This document shows positions 55,884 to 64,000 of a stretch of DNA of 64,000 bases, in pieces; positions within the stretch are counted from its first letter, which is position 1, and the number at the start of each line of letters is the position of its first letter. The DNA lies in NCBI RefSeq assembly GCF_006716815.1, contig NZ_VFPS01000002.1, positions 549,778 through 613,777 of the forward strand, in the 5' to 3' direction. Position numbers and translations under genes: made by a program. The notes beneath the pieces are model-generated. The model made no database searches, was not told the origin of the DNA, and saw only the letters and a list, made by a program, of their open reading frames with translations. The DNA is from Microbacterium lacticum. Lineage in GTDB: Bacteria > Actinomycetota > Actinomycetes > Actinomycetales > Microbacteriaceae.

Positions 55884-57550
55884 TCAGTGCCCCTCGAGCG
55901 CCTTCGGCGGCACGACCTGGCGGATCGTGAGCGCCGCCGTCACGACGGCGAGATGGCTGAGCGCCTGCGGCAGGTTGCCCCAGAACGACCCGTCGCGGGC
56001 CGAGATCATCTCGCTGTAAAGGCCGACGTCGTTCGACATGGCGACGAGTTCGTCCATCGCGGCGATCGCCTCGTCGTGCCGTCCCACGCACGCGAGCGCG
56101 CCGGCGCGCCAGAAGGCGGATGCCACGAACGTGTGCTCCGCGCGCTCCATGCCCGAGTACCGGTAGAGCAGCGCCCCGGCTCCGAGCTGCGCGGTGAGCG
56201 CGTCGATCGTCCGCGACATCCGTTCGCCGCGATCGAAACCGCTCTCGGCGTGCAGCAGCACCGAGGTGTCGAGCGCGGTCGATCCGGGCGGAGGGCCTGC
56301 CAGCATCCCATCTTCGACGACGTGTAGTGCGCGAGCTCGGGCAGCTCCCACATGCCCGAGTCGCGGTTGCGCCACAGGTCGCACACGCGGTCGGCGAGCT
56401 CGGCCAGGAGGCGCGCGGTGCCCGGATCGAGCACGTTCCCGGCATCCGCGTAGGTCCGGCAGATCGCGAAGAGGTCGCCGTAGACGCCGAGCTGCAGCTG
56501 GTCGCTGGCCGGGTTGCCCGTGACGACGGGGCCGATCCCGGCCCATCCGGGCGCGTCGAAGAACTCCACGCCCTCCACCGGCTCGCCCCGGAGGGTGTAC
56601 ATGACGCGCAGGTCGCCGTCGGCGCGGATGGTCTTCACCATCCACGACAGTGCGGCGTGGGTCTCCTCGCACAGGCCGAAGCGCACGAGCGCGTGCGCCG
56701 TGTAGGCGAGGTCGCGCACCCAGGCGAAGCGGTAGTCCCAGTTCTTCCCGCCCGCGGGATTCTCCGGCAACGACGTCGTCGCCGCGGCGGCGATGGCGCC
56801 CGTCGGGGCGTAGACGAGGAGTTTCAGGGCGAGGGCGCTGCGCTGCACGGCATCCTGCCACGGTCCGTCGTAGGAGAACTCCTTCGACCAGTCGCGCCAG
56901 CCCGCGATCGAGGGGTTCAGGCTCGCGCCGATGAGGCCCGGATCGGCCAGGTGCAGGGGCTCGTCGTCGTTCGCGATGATCGCGAGGATGTGCGTCGAGT
57001 CCGCCGCGGTCGTGAACGTGCCGCGCACGGCGGAGAGGAGAGAGGAGGTCGCGTCGGCGCGCGGCCGACCGACCTCCGAGCCGATGACCGCCAGCATCGT
57101 CGAGCCCACCTGCAGCAGGTGCACGCCGTCGTGCTTCTTGATCCACGGCGCCGCTGTCCGCAGACGCGTGCCCGGTCGCACCGCCCAGCGGAACCGGACC
57201 TCACCGCGCATGCCCGCGATCCGGCGCACGAGCTGCGCCCACGGCAACCGCCCGGCGACGCCCGTGACGAGCGCGTCGGTGACGGTCGCGACGCCGCCCG
57301 GCGTCGTGAAGGTGGTCTGCAGCACGTTCGTGCCGGGGAGGTACCGGCGGCGCACCGTGTACTCCCCGTCCGGGGCGAGTTCGATGCACCCGCCGTCGGC
57401 GTCGTCGACGATCCGGGCGAAGACCGGCGCCGAATCGAGGTTCGGCATCGGCATCCAGTCGATGCCCCCGTCCGCGGCGATCAGCGCGACCGTCCGGCCG
57501 TCGCCGATCGCCGCGTACGTGCGGAGGTCTTCTCGACCCGGGATCGTCAT
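55884..57550 (-). pseudogene. GH15 glucoamylase/trehalase-like, internal deletion with frameshift
   Basis: The N-terminal part (57550 down to ~56305) reads GDGRTVALIAADGGIDWMPMPNLD, the catalytic-barrel start NWDYRFAWVRDLAYTAHAL and YTSSKMGCWQAL, all typical. At ~56281-56305 the frame changes; the other frame continues with STALDTSVLLHAESGFDRGERM, ALLYRYSGMERAEHTF and NDVGLYSEMISARDGSFWGNLPQALSHL to the stop. About 45 residues usual between these parts are missing, so this is a deletion plus frame change, not a single-base slip. Downstream of the SDR remnant on the same strand. Confidence 0.75.
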
Positions 57551-57587
57551 CGCGGGCTCGCGCGAACGGCGCGTCGCCGGGCTGCGC

Positions 57588-57839
57588 TCATGTGAGCGTC
57601 ATGCCCCCGGTCACCGCGATGGTCTCGCGGGCGTAGGCGATCGCGACGGCGCGGCCGATGACCGAGTCCGCCCCGGTCACGAGCGCCTTCCGGCCGGGCA
57701 GCCGCCCGAAGCCGATGTAGGTCTTCTCGCCGTGATCGGGCGCGGGCGCCATCTCGTGGATGTCGCCCGGGGCATCCTGCTGCTGCGGCGGGAACGGCGG
57801 CCGCGGATACTGCGTCGTCGGATCCTGGACCGTCTACAT
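57588..57839 (-). pseudogene. SDR remnant with a large internal deletion
   Basis: The minus strand encodes [60 protein letters not shown], the beginning of a YhxC-type SDR, joined in frame to [11 protein letters not shown], the normal end of such an enzyme. About 200 residues between are gone; the junction lies at ~57620-57632. The only upstream ATG is followed at once by TAG. It is clearly related to the intact SDR at 51953. No function expected. Confidence 0.75.
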
Positions 57840-57844
57840 GTCGG

Positions 57845-58387
57845 TCACGAGGTGGCCGGCTTCCGGTTCTCGGCGCTCATCATCCAGGCGTACTGCTCGA
57901 GCTTCTCGATGATCTCGTGGAAGATGTCGGCGCTCGTCGGGTCTTCCTCGTCGACCTGGTCGTGCACGCCGCGGCAGGTGGCGACGGTGTCCTCCAGTCG
58001 CGCCGTGATGAGGTCGGTGACCTCGGTCGTCGCGATCTCGCCCTGCGGGAACTCGGGCAGGGTGGTCGACTCGGCGACGGTGTCGCTGCGGCCGTCGGGC
58101 AGGGCGTGCAGCGCGCGCATGCGCTCGGCTATCGTGTCGCTGAACTCGCGCGCGGAGTCGATGATCTCGTCGAGCGCGAGGTGCGTGTCGCGGAAGTTCG
58201 TGCCGATGACGTTCCAGTGCGCCTGCTTGCCCTGCGAGGCGAGCTCGAGAAGGTCGACGAGCACCTTCTGCAGGTTCTCGCTCAACTCCTTGGAGGCGGT
58301 GAAGCCGCTCTCGGCGTTCTGCTCGTTCGTCAGCCGTGCTCCGTGCGCGGGCTTGCGCTTGTTCTTGGTCGCTGTCGTAGATGCCAT
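57845..58387 (-). CDS. dps: Dps-family ferritin-like protein
   Basis: 180 residues. Ferroxidase motif KQAHWNVIGTNFRDTHLALDEIIDSAREF carries the His, His, Asp and Glu ligands of Dps subunit interfaces. A lysine-rich N-terminal tail (TTATKNKRKPAHGAR) could bind DNA; the four-helix core continues to ~170. It stores iron and protects DNA from peroxide. TAGCAT ends 6 nt before the ATG (leaderless). It neighbours SDR and redox genes of a stress-like cluster. Confidence 0.93.
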   Translation of the reverse strand: MASTTATKNKRKPAHGARLTNEQNAESGFTASKELSENLQKVLVDLLELASQGKQAHWNVIGTNFRDTHLALDEIIDSAREFSDTIAERMRALHALPDGRSDTVAESTTLPEFPQGEIATTEVTDLITARLEDTVATCRGVHDQVDEEDPTSADIFHEIIEKLEQYAWMMSAENRKPATS

Positions 58388-58393
58388 GGTTCG

Positions 58394-58399
58394 ATGCTA
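58394..58399 (-). promoter_or_regulatory. -10 box TAGCAT of dps (leaderless)
   Basis: TAGCAT on the minus strand ends 6 nt before the dps ATG. Confidence 0.5.
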
Positions 58400-58475
58400 C
58401 AGGGGCGGCCGCCGCGACGGACGGGGATTGCGCGCCCGGATCGTGCGTGGCACGCCCGCGGCTCCGGCCCGGTCG

Positions 58476-58576
58476 CCGTGACGTATGCAGGAGATCCGGG
58501 CCCGGCGAGAGCGGCACCCCCGTGATTGCGCGGGACGCATCCACCCCCATCCCCGGATCTCCTGCATACGTCACGG
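58476..58576. repeat. Long palindrome, family A copy 4
   Basis: 101 bp with perfect 25-bp arms (58476-58500 and 58552-58576; core CGTATGCAGGAGATCCGGG) and a 51-nt loop. The longest arms of the family. It lies between divergent dps and transglutaminase genes, so a terminator role is unlikely. Confidence 0.92.
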
Positions 58577-58621
58577 GGCGGCGCTCTCGGACGCCGGCGC
58601 CCTCTCCTCACCGCGGTGTGT

Positions 58622-58627
58622 CAGTCT
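58622..58627 (+). promoter_or_regulatory. Possible -10 box CAGTCT (leaderless)
   Basis: CAGTCT ends 6 nt before the ATG at 58634. Confidence 0.4.
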
Positions 58628-58633
58628 GGGCGC

Positions 58634-59431
58634 ATGCAGCGCGACGTGACCGCCCACCTCGAACTCTCCGTGACCGAGCCCGCCGACCTCGTCGTCGCGA
58701 TCGCCGTGTCGACGCACTACCAGCCGAGCGACGAGGCGTTCACGGCGCTCCTCGACGGGGCGCCGGTCGCGGCGACCGAGTTCACCGACCACAGCGGCAC
58801 GCGCTTCCAGCGCCTGCAGGTGGGCACGGGCTCACTCGTGATCGACTACCGCGCGCACATCGACGGCGAGGGCGCCGAAGCGCCGGGCGTGCCCTACGAC
58901 CTCTTCTCCTCGCGGCTGCCGAGCCGCTACGTCGAGAGCGACGTGCTCTCCCCGACGGCCGCGGCGGAGTTCGCGGGGATCGACCCCGGCGCCGACCTCC
59001 TCGCGGCCGTCTCGTCCTGGGTCGGCACGCAGTTGAGCTACGTGCCGGGCGCCTCCGGGCCGACCGACGGCGCCGTGGAGACCCTGCTCGGGCGACAGGG
59101 CGTGTGCCGCGACTACGCGCACCTGTGCGCGGCGCTCCTGCGCGCCCGCGGCGTCGCCGCCCGCGTGGCCGCCGTCTACGCGCCGGGCCTCGCGCCGATG
59201 GAGTTCCACGCGGTGACCGAGGCGTGGATCGACGACGCGTGGCGCGTGGTGGATGCCACGGCGCTCGCGCCCCGGCAGAACCTCGTGCGCATCGCGACCG
59301 GTCGCGACGCCGCCGACACCGCCTTCCTCACTGTGCTGAGCGGCCGCACCGACCTCGACGTCATCGAGGTGACCGCCGTCGTCGACGAGCTCGCCCGCGA
59401 CGACGTCACACAGCTCGTCTCGATCCGCTGA
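58634..59431 (+). CDS. Transglutaminase-like protein
   Basis: 265 residues. The N-terminal ~120-residue beta domain (AHLELSVTEPADLVVAIAVSTHY) and the papain-like transglutaminase core: Cys in GRQGVCRDYAHLCAALLRARGV, His in MEFHAVTEAWI and Asp in WRVVDATALAP. Relatives are often linked to peptide ligases or act on protein cross-links; here the gene is alone. No signal peptide, so probably cytosolic. The ATG is supported by the CAGTCT box. Confidence 0.88.
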   Translation: MQRDVTAHLELSVTEPADLVVAIAVSTHYQPSDEAFTALLDGAPVAATEFTDHSGTRFQRLQVGTGSLVIDYRAHIDGEGAEAPGVPYDLFSSRLPSRYVESDVLSPTAAAEFAGIDPGADLLAAVSSWVGTQLSYVPGASGPTDGAVETLLGRQGVCRDYAHLCAALLRARGVAARVAAVYAPGLAPMEFHAVTEAWIDDAWRVVDATALAPRQNLVRIATGRDAADTAFLTVLSGRTDLDVIEVTAVVDELARDDVTQLVSIR

Positions 59432-59506
59432 CCGCGTCGGCGTCTGACCGCGCCGGCGGCTGAGCGCCCGACCGCACCGGCTCTCGCGCTCGGGCGCGCG
59501 TCGTGG

Positions 59507-59512
59507 CACGCT
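59507..59512 (+). promoter_or_regulatory. Possible -10 box CACGCT (leaderless)
   Basis: CACGCT ends 6 nt before the ATG at 59519. Confidence 0.35.
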
Positions 59513-59518
59513 GGGGGC

Positions 59519-60088
59519 ATGAAGGCCTGGATCGTGCGTTTCGTCTCGTTGTACGTGTTCAACGTCGTCGTGCTGCTCGTGATCGGGTTGCTCACCCCGG
59601 CGCACGTCGGGTGGGCGGTGCTGTGGGCGTCGGTCATCCTGACGCTCGCGGAGCTGTTCGTGAAGCCGCTGCTGCGGGGCGCGTTCGCGAAGTCGGCGGC
59701 GGAGTCGGCCGGTGACCGCACCCGCATCGGCGAGGCGCTCGTGCAGCTGCTGCTCGTGCTCGCCGTCGCGGCGATCATCTGGATCATCACGCTCGTGCTC
59801 ACCGGCGTGAACGCCCGCGGCAGCTGGTTCTGGGCCTACGTCCTGCCGCCCGTCATCATCGCGATCGGCTGGGCGCTGTACGCCCGCATCGACGACCGCA
59901 TCGAGGCGAGGGCGGGCGGATACTACGACCGCGCCACGGCGGGCATCCGCGGCGGCCGTGCCGGCGCCGACGCCACCGCATCCCCCGGAGCGGGCACGTC
60001 CGGCATCACGTCGGCGAGCGCCGCCGAGGCCGACGACGGGCTGACGCCGGAGCAGCGCAAGATGCTCGACGACCTCGGCAAGAGCTGA
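59519..60088 (+). CDS. Four-span membrane protein (phage-holin-4-like superfamily)
   Basis: 189 residues with hydrophobic segments at ~4-26, 30-50, 80-102 and 108-128, then a long charged/Ala-Gly tail ending LTPEQRKMLDDLGKS. The organisation resembles the mycobacterial 4-TM/holin-like family (no proven lytic role). A basic loop FVKPLLRGAFAKSAAESAGDRTR separates spans 2 and 3. I do not recognise a precise function. Confidence 0.7.
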   Translation: MKAWIVRFVSLYVFNVVVLLVIGLLTPAHVGWAVLWASVILTLAELFVKPLLRGAFAKSAAESAGDRTRIGEALVQLLLVLAVAAIIWIITLVLTGVNARGSWFWAYVLPPVIIAIGWALYARIDDRIEARAGGYYDRATAGIRGGRAGADATASPGAGTSGITSASAAEADDGLTPEQRKMLDDLGKS

Positions 60089-60120
60089 CCGCGCCGGCAA
60101 CCCGGGCCGCCGCGCATGAC

Positions 60121-60139
60121 GTCCCTGTAACAAAGGGAC
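60121..60139. terminator. Small hairpin after the membrane protein gene
   Basis: GTCCCT-GTAACAA-AGGGAC, 33 bp after the stop; a weak terminator candidate without T-tract. Confidence 0.4.
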
Positions 60140-60241
60140 CCGCGCGACCCCGACGGCATCGGCGAGCGGGAATGATGGATGCTGCGGCATCCGTCCACAG
60201 CATCCGACGCGCCGCGCTCCCACACCCGGAAGGTCTCCGTC

Positions 60242-61096
60242 ATGCCGCGCATCGCCCGTCCCGCCCGCCTCGCGATGGCCACCGCCGCCGCCGCCGCGCT
60301 CCTGGCCCTCGCCGGCTGCTCCGGCTCCGCCGACCCGGCCGCATCGAGCGCCGACCCGGCGGCCGACTTCGTCACGCCCGGCAAGCTCACGATCGCGACC
60401 GGCCAGACGGCCTACGAGCCCTACGTCTACGACGACGACCCGACGACCGGCAAGGGCTTCGAGTCGGCCGTCGCGTACGCCGTGGCCGAGAAGCTCGGTT
60501 TCGCCAAAGACGACGTCGTCTGGGTGCGCACGTCGTTCGAGGCGGCGATCGCGCCGGGGCCGAAGAACTCCGACTTCAACATCCAGCAGTACACGATCAC
60601 CGACGAGCGCAAGCAGGCCGTCGACTTCTCGACGCCCTACTTCGAGGCGAGCCAGATGATCGTCGCGATCAAGGGCGGCAAGGCCGACGGCGTCACCGAC
60701 CTCGCCGGCGCGAAGGGACTGCTGCTGGGCGCAATGGCCGGTTCGACGAGCGCCACCACGATCCACGAGGCGATCGCCCCGACGACTCCCGCCGCCCTGT
60801 TCGGCTCGAACGAAGACGCCCGCGCGGCCCTCGAGGCCGGCCAGATCGATGCGATGGTGCTCGACACCCCGACGGCCTACCTCGCCGCGAACTACTACAT
60901 CGACGGCGGCTTCATGGTGGGCGAGCTGCCCGCGGCGGGGGTTCCCGACCAGTGGGGCCTCCTGCTGCAGAAGGACTCGCCGCTCACCGCCCGGGTCAGC
61001 AACGCGGTCGACACGCTGCGCGCCGACGGCACCCTCGACGCGCTCGAGAAGGAATGGCTGTCGGTGCTCACCGAGGGCGTGCCGCAGCTGAAGTGA
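60242..61096 (+). CDS. ABC amino-acid-binding lipoprotein
   Basis: 284 residues: signal peptide with lipobox LALAGC (lipid on Cys26), then an SBP_bac_3 domain (LTIATGQTAYEPYVYDDDPTTGKGFESAVAYAVAEKLGF). Arg in WVRTSFEAAI and the Asp in DERKQAVDFSTPYFEASQ fit polar-amino-acid binding. GGAAGG 8 nt before the ATG at 60242 selects this start. First gene of a binding protein-permease-ATPase set. Confidence 0.92.
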   Translation: MPRIARPARLAMATAAAAALLALAGCSGSADPAASSADPAADFVTPGKLTIATGQTAYEPYVYDDDPTTGKGFESAVAYAVAEKLGFAKDDVVWVRTSFEAAIAPGPKNSDFNIQQYTITDERKQAVDFSTPYFEASQMIVAIKGGKADGVTDLAGAKGLLLGAMAGSTSATTIHEAIAPTTPAALFGSNEDARAALEAGQIDAMVLDTPTAYLAANYYIDGGFMVGELPAAGVPDQWGLLLQKDSPLTARVSNAVDTLRADGTLDALEKEWLSVLTEGVPQLK

Positions 61097-61145
61097 CCGT
61101 CCTGTCGAAGGCCGGGCCGAACTCGGCCGCCCGGCCCCGCTCGGG

Positions 61146-61151
61146 TAGCGT
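61146..61151 (+). promoter_or_regulatory. -10 box TAGCGT of the permease gene (leaderless)
   Basis: TAGCGT ends 6 nt before the GTG at 61158; suggests a second promoter inside the transporter cluster. Confidence 0.45.
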
Positions 61152-61157
61152 CGTCTC

Positions 61158-62003
61158 GTGAGTTCGCACACCCCGAGCGCCCTGGAGGTCGAACGGCGCG
61201 CCTACCGCCGCGGCCGCGAGCGACGCTCGGTGCTGGTCGCAATCGGGTCGACGCTCGTGTTCGCGGCGGTCGTGTGGGTGACGGTCGTGAACACTCCGGG
61301 CTGGACGAAGGTGCAGCAGACCTTCTTCGACCCCGCCACCGCGGTCGCGTCGCTGCCGAAGGTGTGGGACGGGTTCCTCGTGAACCTGCAGGTGCTCGCC
61401 CTCTCGGTCGTGACGGTCGCGGCGGTGGCCCTGCTGATCGCCTTCCTGCGGACGCTCCCGGGAGCGGTGTTCTTCCCCGTGCGGGTCGTCGCGGCCGCCT
61501 ACACCGACCTGTTCCGCGGGTTCCCGTTCATCATCGTGCTCTACCTCGTCGGCTTCGGTCTGCCCACGATCACGAACACCCGCATCCCGGTCGTGCTGCT
61601 CGGCGTGCTCGCCGTCACCCTCACCTACTCGTCGTACGTCGCCGAGGTGATCCGTGCCGGCATCGACGCGGTGCACCCGTCGCAGCGGCTCGCGGCGCGC
61701 TCGCTCGGGCTCGGCTACGGGCAGACCCTCCGGCGGGTGGTGCTCCCCCAGGCCCTGCGCAAGATGACGCCGCCCCTCATGAACGACTTCGTCTCGATGC
61801 AGAAGGACGTCGGGCTCATCTCGATCCTCGGCGCGATCGATGCGATCGCCGCCGCGCGCTCGGCGAACGCCCTCAGCTACAACTTCACGCCGTACGTCGT
61901 CGCGGGCATCCTCTTCGTGCTGCTCGCGATCCCCACGATCCGGACCGCCGACTGGTACACGGCGCGGCTGCGCGAGCGCGAGCAGAGCGGAGCGATCCTG
62001 TGA
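61158..62003 (+). CDS. ABC transporter permease, polar amino acid type
   Basis: 281 residues; a basic cytosolic N-terminus, one span at ~28-46, then the HisMQ-type core (GFLVNLQVLALSVVTVAAVALLIAFLR) with the coupling loop VIRAGIDAVHPSQRLAARSLGLGYGQTLRRVVLPQALR. A single permease gene, so it probably works as a homodimer. GTGA overlap with the ATPase gene. Confidence 0.92.
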   Translation: MSSHTPSALEVERRAYRRGRERRSVLVAIGSTLVFAAVVWVTVVNTPGWTKVQQTFFDPATAVASLPKVWDGFLVNLQVLALSVVTVAAVALLIAFLRTLPGAVFFPVRVVAAAYTDLFRGFPFIIVLYLVGFGLPTITNTRIPVVLLGVLAVTLTYSSYVAEVIRAGIDAVHPSQRLAARSLGLGYGQTLRRVVLPQALRKMTPPLMNDFVSMQKDVGLISILGAIDAIAAARSANALSYNFTPYVVAGILFVLLAIPTIRTADWYTARLREREQSGAIL

Positions 62004-62773
62004 CCGCGGTGGAGCCGGGCGGTGTCCCGGCGCCGGTCGGCGCCCCGGTGCTCGCGGCGGAGGATGTCTGGAAGGCGTTCGGCGAGCGCGAGGTGCTGCG
62101 CGGGGTGTCGGTGTCGCTCGCCGCGCACGAGGTCGTCGCGCTCATCGGGGCATCCGGATCGGGCAAATCCACGCTCCTCCGCTGCCTCGGCCTGCTCGAG
62201 CCGATCGACGACGGTCGCATCTTCCTCGGCGACGAGGACATCTCCGACCCGCGCGTCGACGGCAACCGGGTGCGCGCGCGGCTCGGCGCGGTGTTCCAGA
62301 GCTACAACCTCTTCCCGCATCTGACGGTGCTCGGCAACGTGACCCTCGCCTCGCGCGTCGTGCACAAGGTGCCGCGAAAGGATGCCGAGGCGCGCGCACT
62401 GGCGCTCCTCGAGCGCGTCGGGCTCGCCGACTTCGCGAACGCCCACCCCGACCGCCTCTCCGGCGGGCAGCAGCAGCGCGTCGCGATCGTCCGCGCCATC
62501 GCGACCGACCCCGAGGTGCTGCTGCTCGACGAGATCACCTCGGCGCTCGACCCGGAGCTCGTCGGCGAGGTGCTCGACCTCGTGCGCTCGCTCGCCGAGG
62601 GCGGGGCGACGATCCTCATGGCGACGCACGAGATGGCGTTCGCGCGTGACGTCGCCGATCGGGTGCTGTTCCTCGACGAGGGCGTCATCGTCGAGGAGGG
62701 CGCTCCCGCCCAGCTGTTCACGGCGCCCGCACATGCCCGCACGAAGGCTTTCCTCACCCGTTTCACCGCATAG
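62000..62773 (+). CDS. ABC transporter ATPase, polar amino acid type
   Basis: 257 residues: Walker A LIGASGSGKSTLLRCLG, Q-loop FQSYNLFPHLTVLGNV, signature LSGGQQQRVAIVRAIA, Walker B VLLLDEITSALDPE and H-loop MATHEMAFARDVADR. Energises the preceding permease and binding protein. GTG start overlapping the permease stop. Confidence 0.94.
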   Translation: MTAVEPGGVPAPVGAPVLAAEDVWKAFGEREVLRGVSVSLAAHEVVALIGASGSGKSTLLRCLGLLEPIDDGRIFLGDEDISDPRVDGNRVRARLGAVFQSYNLFPHLTVLGNVTLASRVVHKVPRKDAEARALALLERVGLADFANAHPDRLSGGQQQRVAIVRAIATDPEVLLLDEITSALDPELVGEVLDLVRSLAEGGATILMATHEMAFARDVADRVLFLDEGVIVEEGAPAQLFTAPAHARTKAFLTRFTA

Positions 62774-62789
62774 CCGCGCGGCGTATGCT

Positions 62790-63435
62790 GTGCGCACGCC
62801 TCCCTTCGACGCCCTCCTCACGACCTGGCGCGCCGACCCTGTGACCCTCGTCGTCCTGGTCGCCGCGACGATCGCCTACGCCCTCGGCATCCGTCGCGCC
62901 GCCCGTCACGGCGTCGTGTGGCCGCGTCGACGCACGGTGCTGTTCTTCGCCCTCGGCCTCGGCTCGTACGCGGTCGTCGAGCTGGGCTTCTTCGGCGCGT
63001 GGTCGGCGCAGCTGCGCTGGGCGTTCACGGCGCGCATCGCGCTGCTGCTGAGGGTGCCGATGATGGGCCCTCACCAGCCTGCACGCGTCGACCTTCCTCG
63101 CGATCGAGTTCCTGCTGGCGTTCGTCGAGCTCGTGATCGATTCGATCCCGGGCATCCTCATGCGGCTGAACGACACCGTCATCGACGGCATCACGACCGT
63201 CGCGGGTACCGGCTGGTGGCCGAATCCGCTGCACGATCAGCACCTCGCGGGCGACCTGCTCTGGTTCATCGCCGAGGCGGCCGACGTTCCGGTGCTGATC
63301 CTGCTGCTCCTGCGGTGGGCGCGGCGCGACCGCGCTGAAGCGGCAGACTTCGACGCGCTCACCGACGCCGAGCACGACGCGCTCGTACAGGCGCACCTGC
63401 GCGGCGCGCGCGCCGGATCGGACGCCGCCCGCTGA
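62790..63435 (+). pseudogene. CtaG-like (caa3 assembly) membrane protein, internal deletion and frameshift
   Basis: The 5' part from GTG 62790 reads PVTLVVLVAATIAYALGIRR, VELGFFGAWSAQLRWAFTARIALLL and is typical of the caa3_CtaG family. Around 63050-63075 the frame breaks and a second frame gives LTSLHASTFLAIEFLLAFVELVIDSIPGILMRLND, DQHLAGDLLWFIAEAADVPVLILLLLRW, the family end. The middle spans are missing (roughly 90-120 residues). It would have helped insert copper into cytochrome oxidase. The reading frames cannot make one full protein. Confidence 0.7.
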
Positions 63436-63438
63436 CGC

Positions 63439-64000
63439 TCAGGCGCGGATCGTGCGCTCCGCCGCCTCGACGACGTTCGTCATCAGGAGCGCCACCGTCA
63501 TCGGGCCGACGCCCCCGGGATTCGGCGACAGCCAGCCGGCCACCTCTTCGACGCCCGGGGCGATGTCGCCGTAGACCTTCGACTTGCCGGTCTCGGGATC
63601 GATCTCGCGGGTCACCCCGACATCGAGCACGGCGGCGCCGGGCTTGACGTCCTCGGGTCGCACGAGGTGCTTCATGCCCGCCGCGCCCACGATGACGTCG
63701 GCCTGCCGCAGGTAGGCGGGCAGGTCGCGCGTGCCGGTGTGGGTGAGGGTCACGGTCGCGTTGACGTCGCGGCGGGTGAGCAGCAGCCCGATCGAGCGCC
63801 CGATCGTCACGCCCCGGCCGACGACGACCACATGCGTGCCCGCGAGTGCGTAGCCATTGCGCTCGAGCAGCTCGATCACGGCGCGGGGCGTGCACGGCAG
63901 CGGAGAGATGATCTCGTCGTTGACGTTCAGCACGAGCTTGCCGAGGTTCGTGGGATGCAGGCCGTCGGCATCCTTCGCCGGGTCGATCCGCTCGAGGATC
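63439..64000 (-). CDS. folD: Methylenetetrahydrofolate dehydrogenase/cyclohydrolase FolD (partial)
   Basis: C-terminal ~187 residues; the N-terminus lies right of the window. [17 protein letters not shown] and [20 protein letters not shown], then the NADP motif [21 protein letters not shown] and end block [15 protein letters not shown]. It converts methylene- to formyl-THF in one-carbon metabolism. The catalytic Lys is outside the window. It converges with the broken CtaG gene with 3 bp between the stops. Confidence 0.95.
   Translation of the reverse strand, partial: ILERIDPAKDADGLHPTNLGKLVLNVNDEIISPLPCTPRAVIELLERNGYALAGTHVVVVGRGVTIGRSIGLLLTRRDVNATVTLTHTGTRDLPAYLRQADVIVGAAGMKHLVRPEDVKPGAAVLDVGVTREIDPETGKSKVYGDIAPGVEEVAGWLSPNPGGVGPMTVALLMTNVVEAAERTIRA

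Overview
The window is high-GC actinobacterial chromosome. Gene content and codon style point to Microbacteriaceae, most likely Microbacterium or a close relative. The signs are near-universal G/C third positions, many promoters that start the mRNA at the start codon (TANNNT followed 6 nt later by ATG or GTG), and the heptamer GGATGCC/GGCATCC scattered through genes. No rRNA, tRNA, CRISPR array, plasmid or phage module was seen. The genus is an inference.

Layout. 1-4195: mannitol PTS operon (end of ptsI, mtlA, mtlF, mtlD) followed by a headless alpha/beta-hydrolase remnant. 4196-7224: accessory patch with an AbiEi-like/DUF559-like gene between two long palindromes; an IS3-family element is inserted in the second palindrome, and a third palindrome and a 7-bp tandem repeat follow. 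7225-15481 (minus): nucleoside uptake and salvage (BMP lipoprotein, ABC ATPase, two permeases, cdd, deoA, add). Then manC (minus), sdhCDAB, a YihY/BrkB membrane protein, xth and trpS. 23783-25138: a second AbiEi/DUF559-like gene, also bracketed by a pair of palindromes. Then a GNAT, an Fpg/Nei glycosylase, glpK (minus), an FMN riboswitch with ribD-ribE-ribBA-ribH, a small membrane protein, an MHS-type MFS transporter, an NmrA-like protein with a mini-HTH protein, an ABC exporter, pckG (minus) with a divergent RamB-like regulator, and efeUOB behind an iron-regulator box. 44789-50618: a TPP enzyme and a CPA1 antiporter between decayed genes. 50706-58387: redox/stress cluster (AIF-type reductase, SDR, an alpha/beta-hydrolase fused to a gluconate-dehydrogenase-subunit-3-like domain, a GMC oxidoreductase, broken GH15 and SDR genes, Dps). 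Then a transglutaminase, a membrane protein, a polar amino-acid ABC transporter, a broken CtaG-like gene and the end of folD.

How the genes work together. Mannitol is imported as mannitol-1-phosphate (MtlA/MtlF, energised by Enzyme I) and oxidised by MtlD. Nucleosides enter through the BMP-type ABC importer and are processed by Cdd, DeoA and Add. Glycerol kinase, SDH and PEP carboxykinase serve central carbon flow. RibD/E/BA/H make riboflavin under FMN control. EfeUOB imports iron.

The best candidates for something new are two. (1) Two related HTH plus PD-(D/E)XK-like genes each sit between a matched pair of ~80-101-bp palindromes with the same spacing, recalling REP/RAYT units but with an unrelated protein. 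(2) The alpha/beta-hydrolase/gluconate-dehydrogenase-subunit-3 fusion lies next to a cysteine-motif GMC oxidoreductase. Several accessory genes carry internal or 5' deletions, which is also unusual and should first be checked against assembly error.
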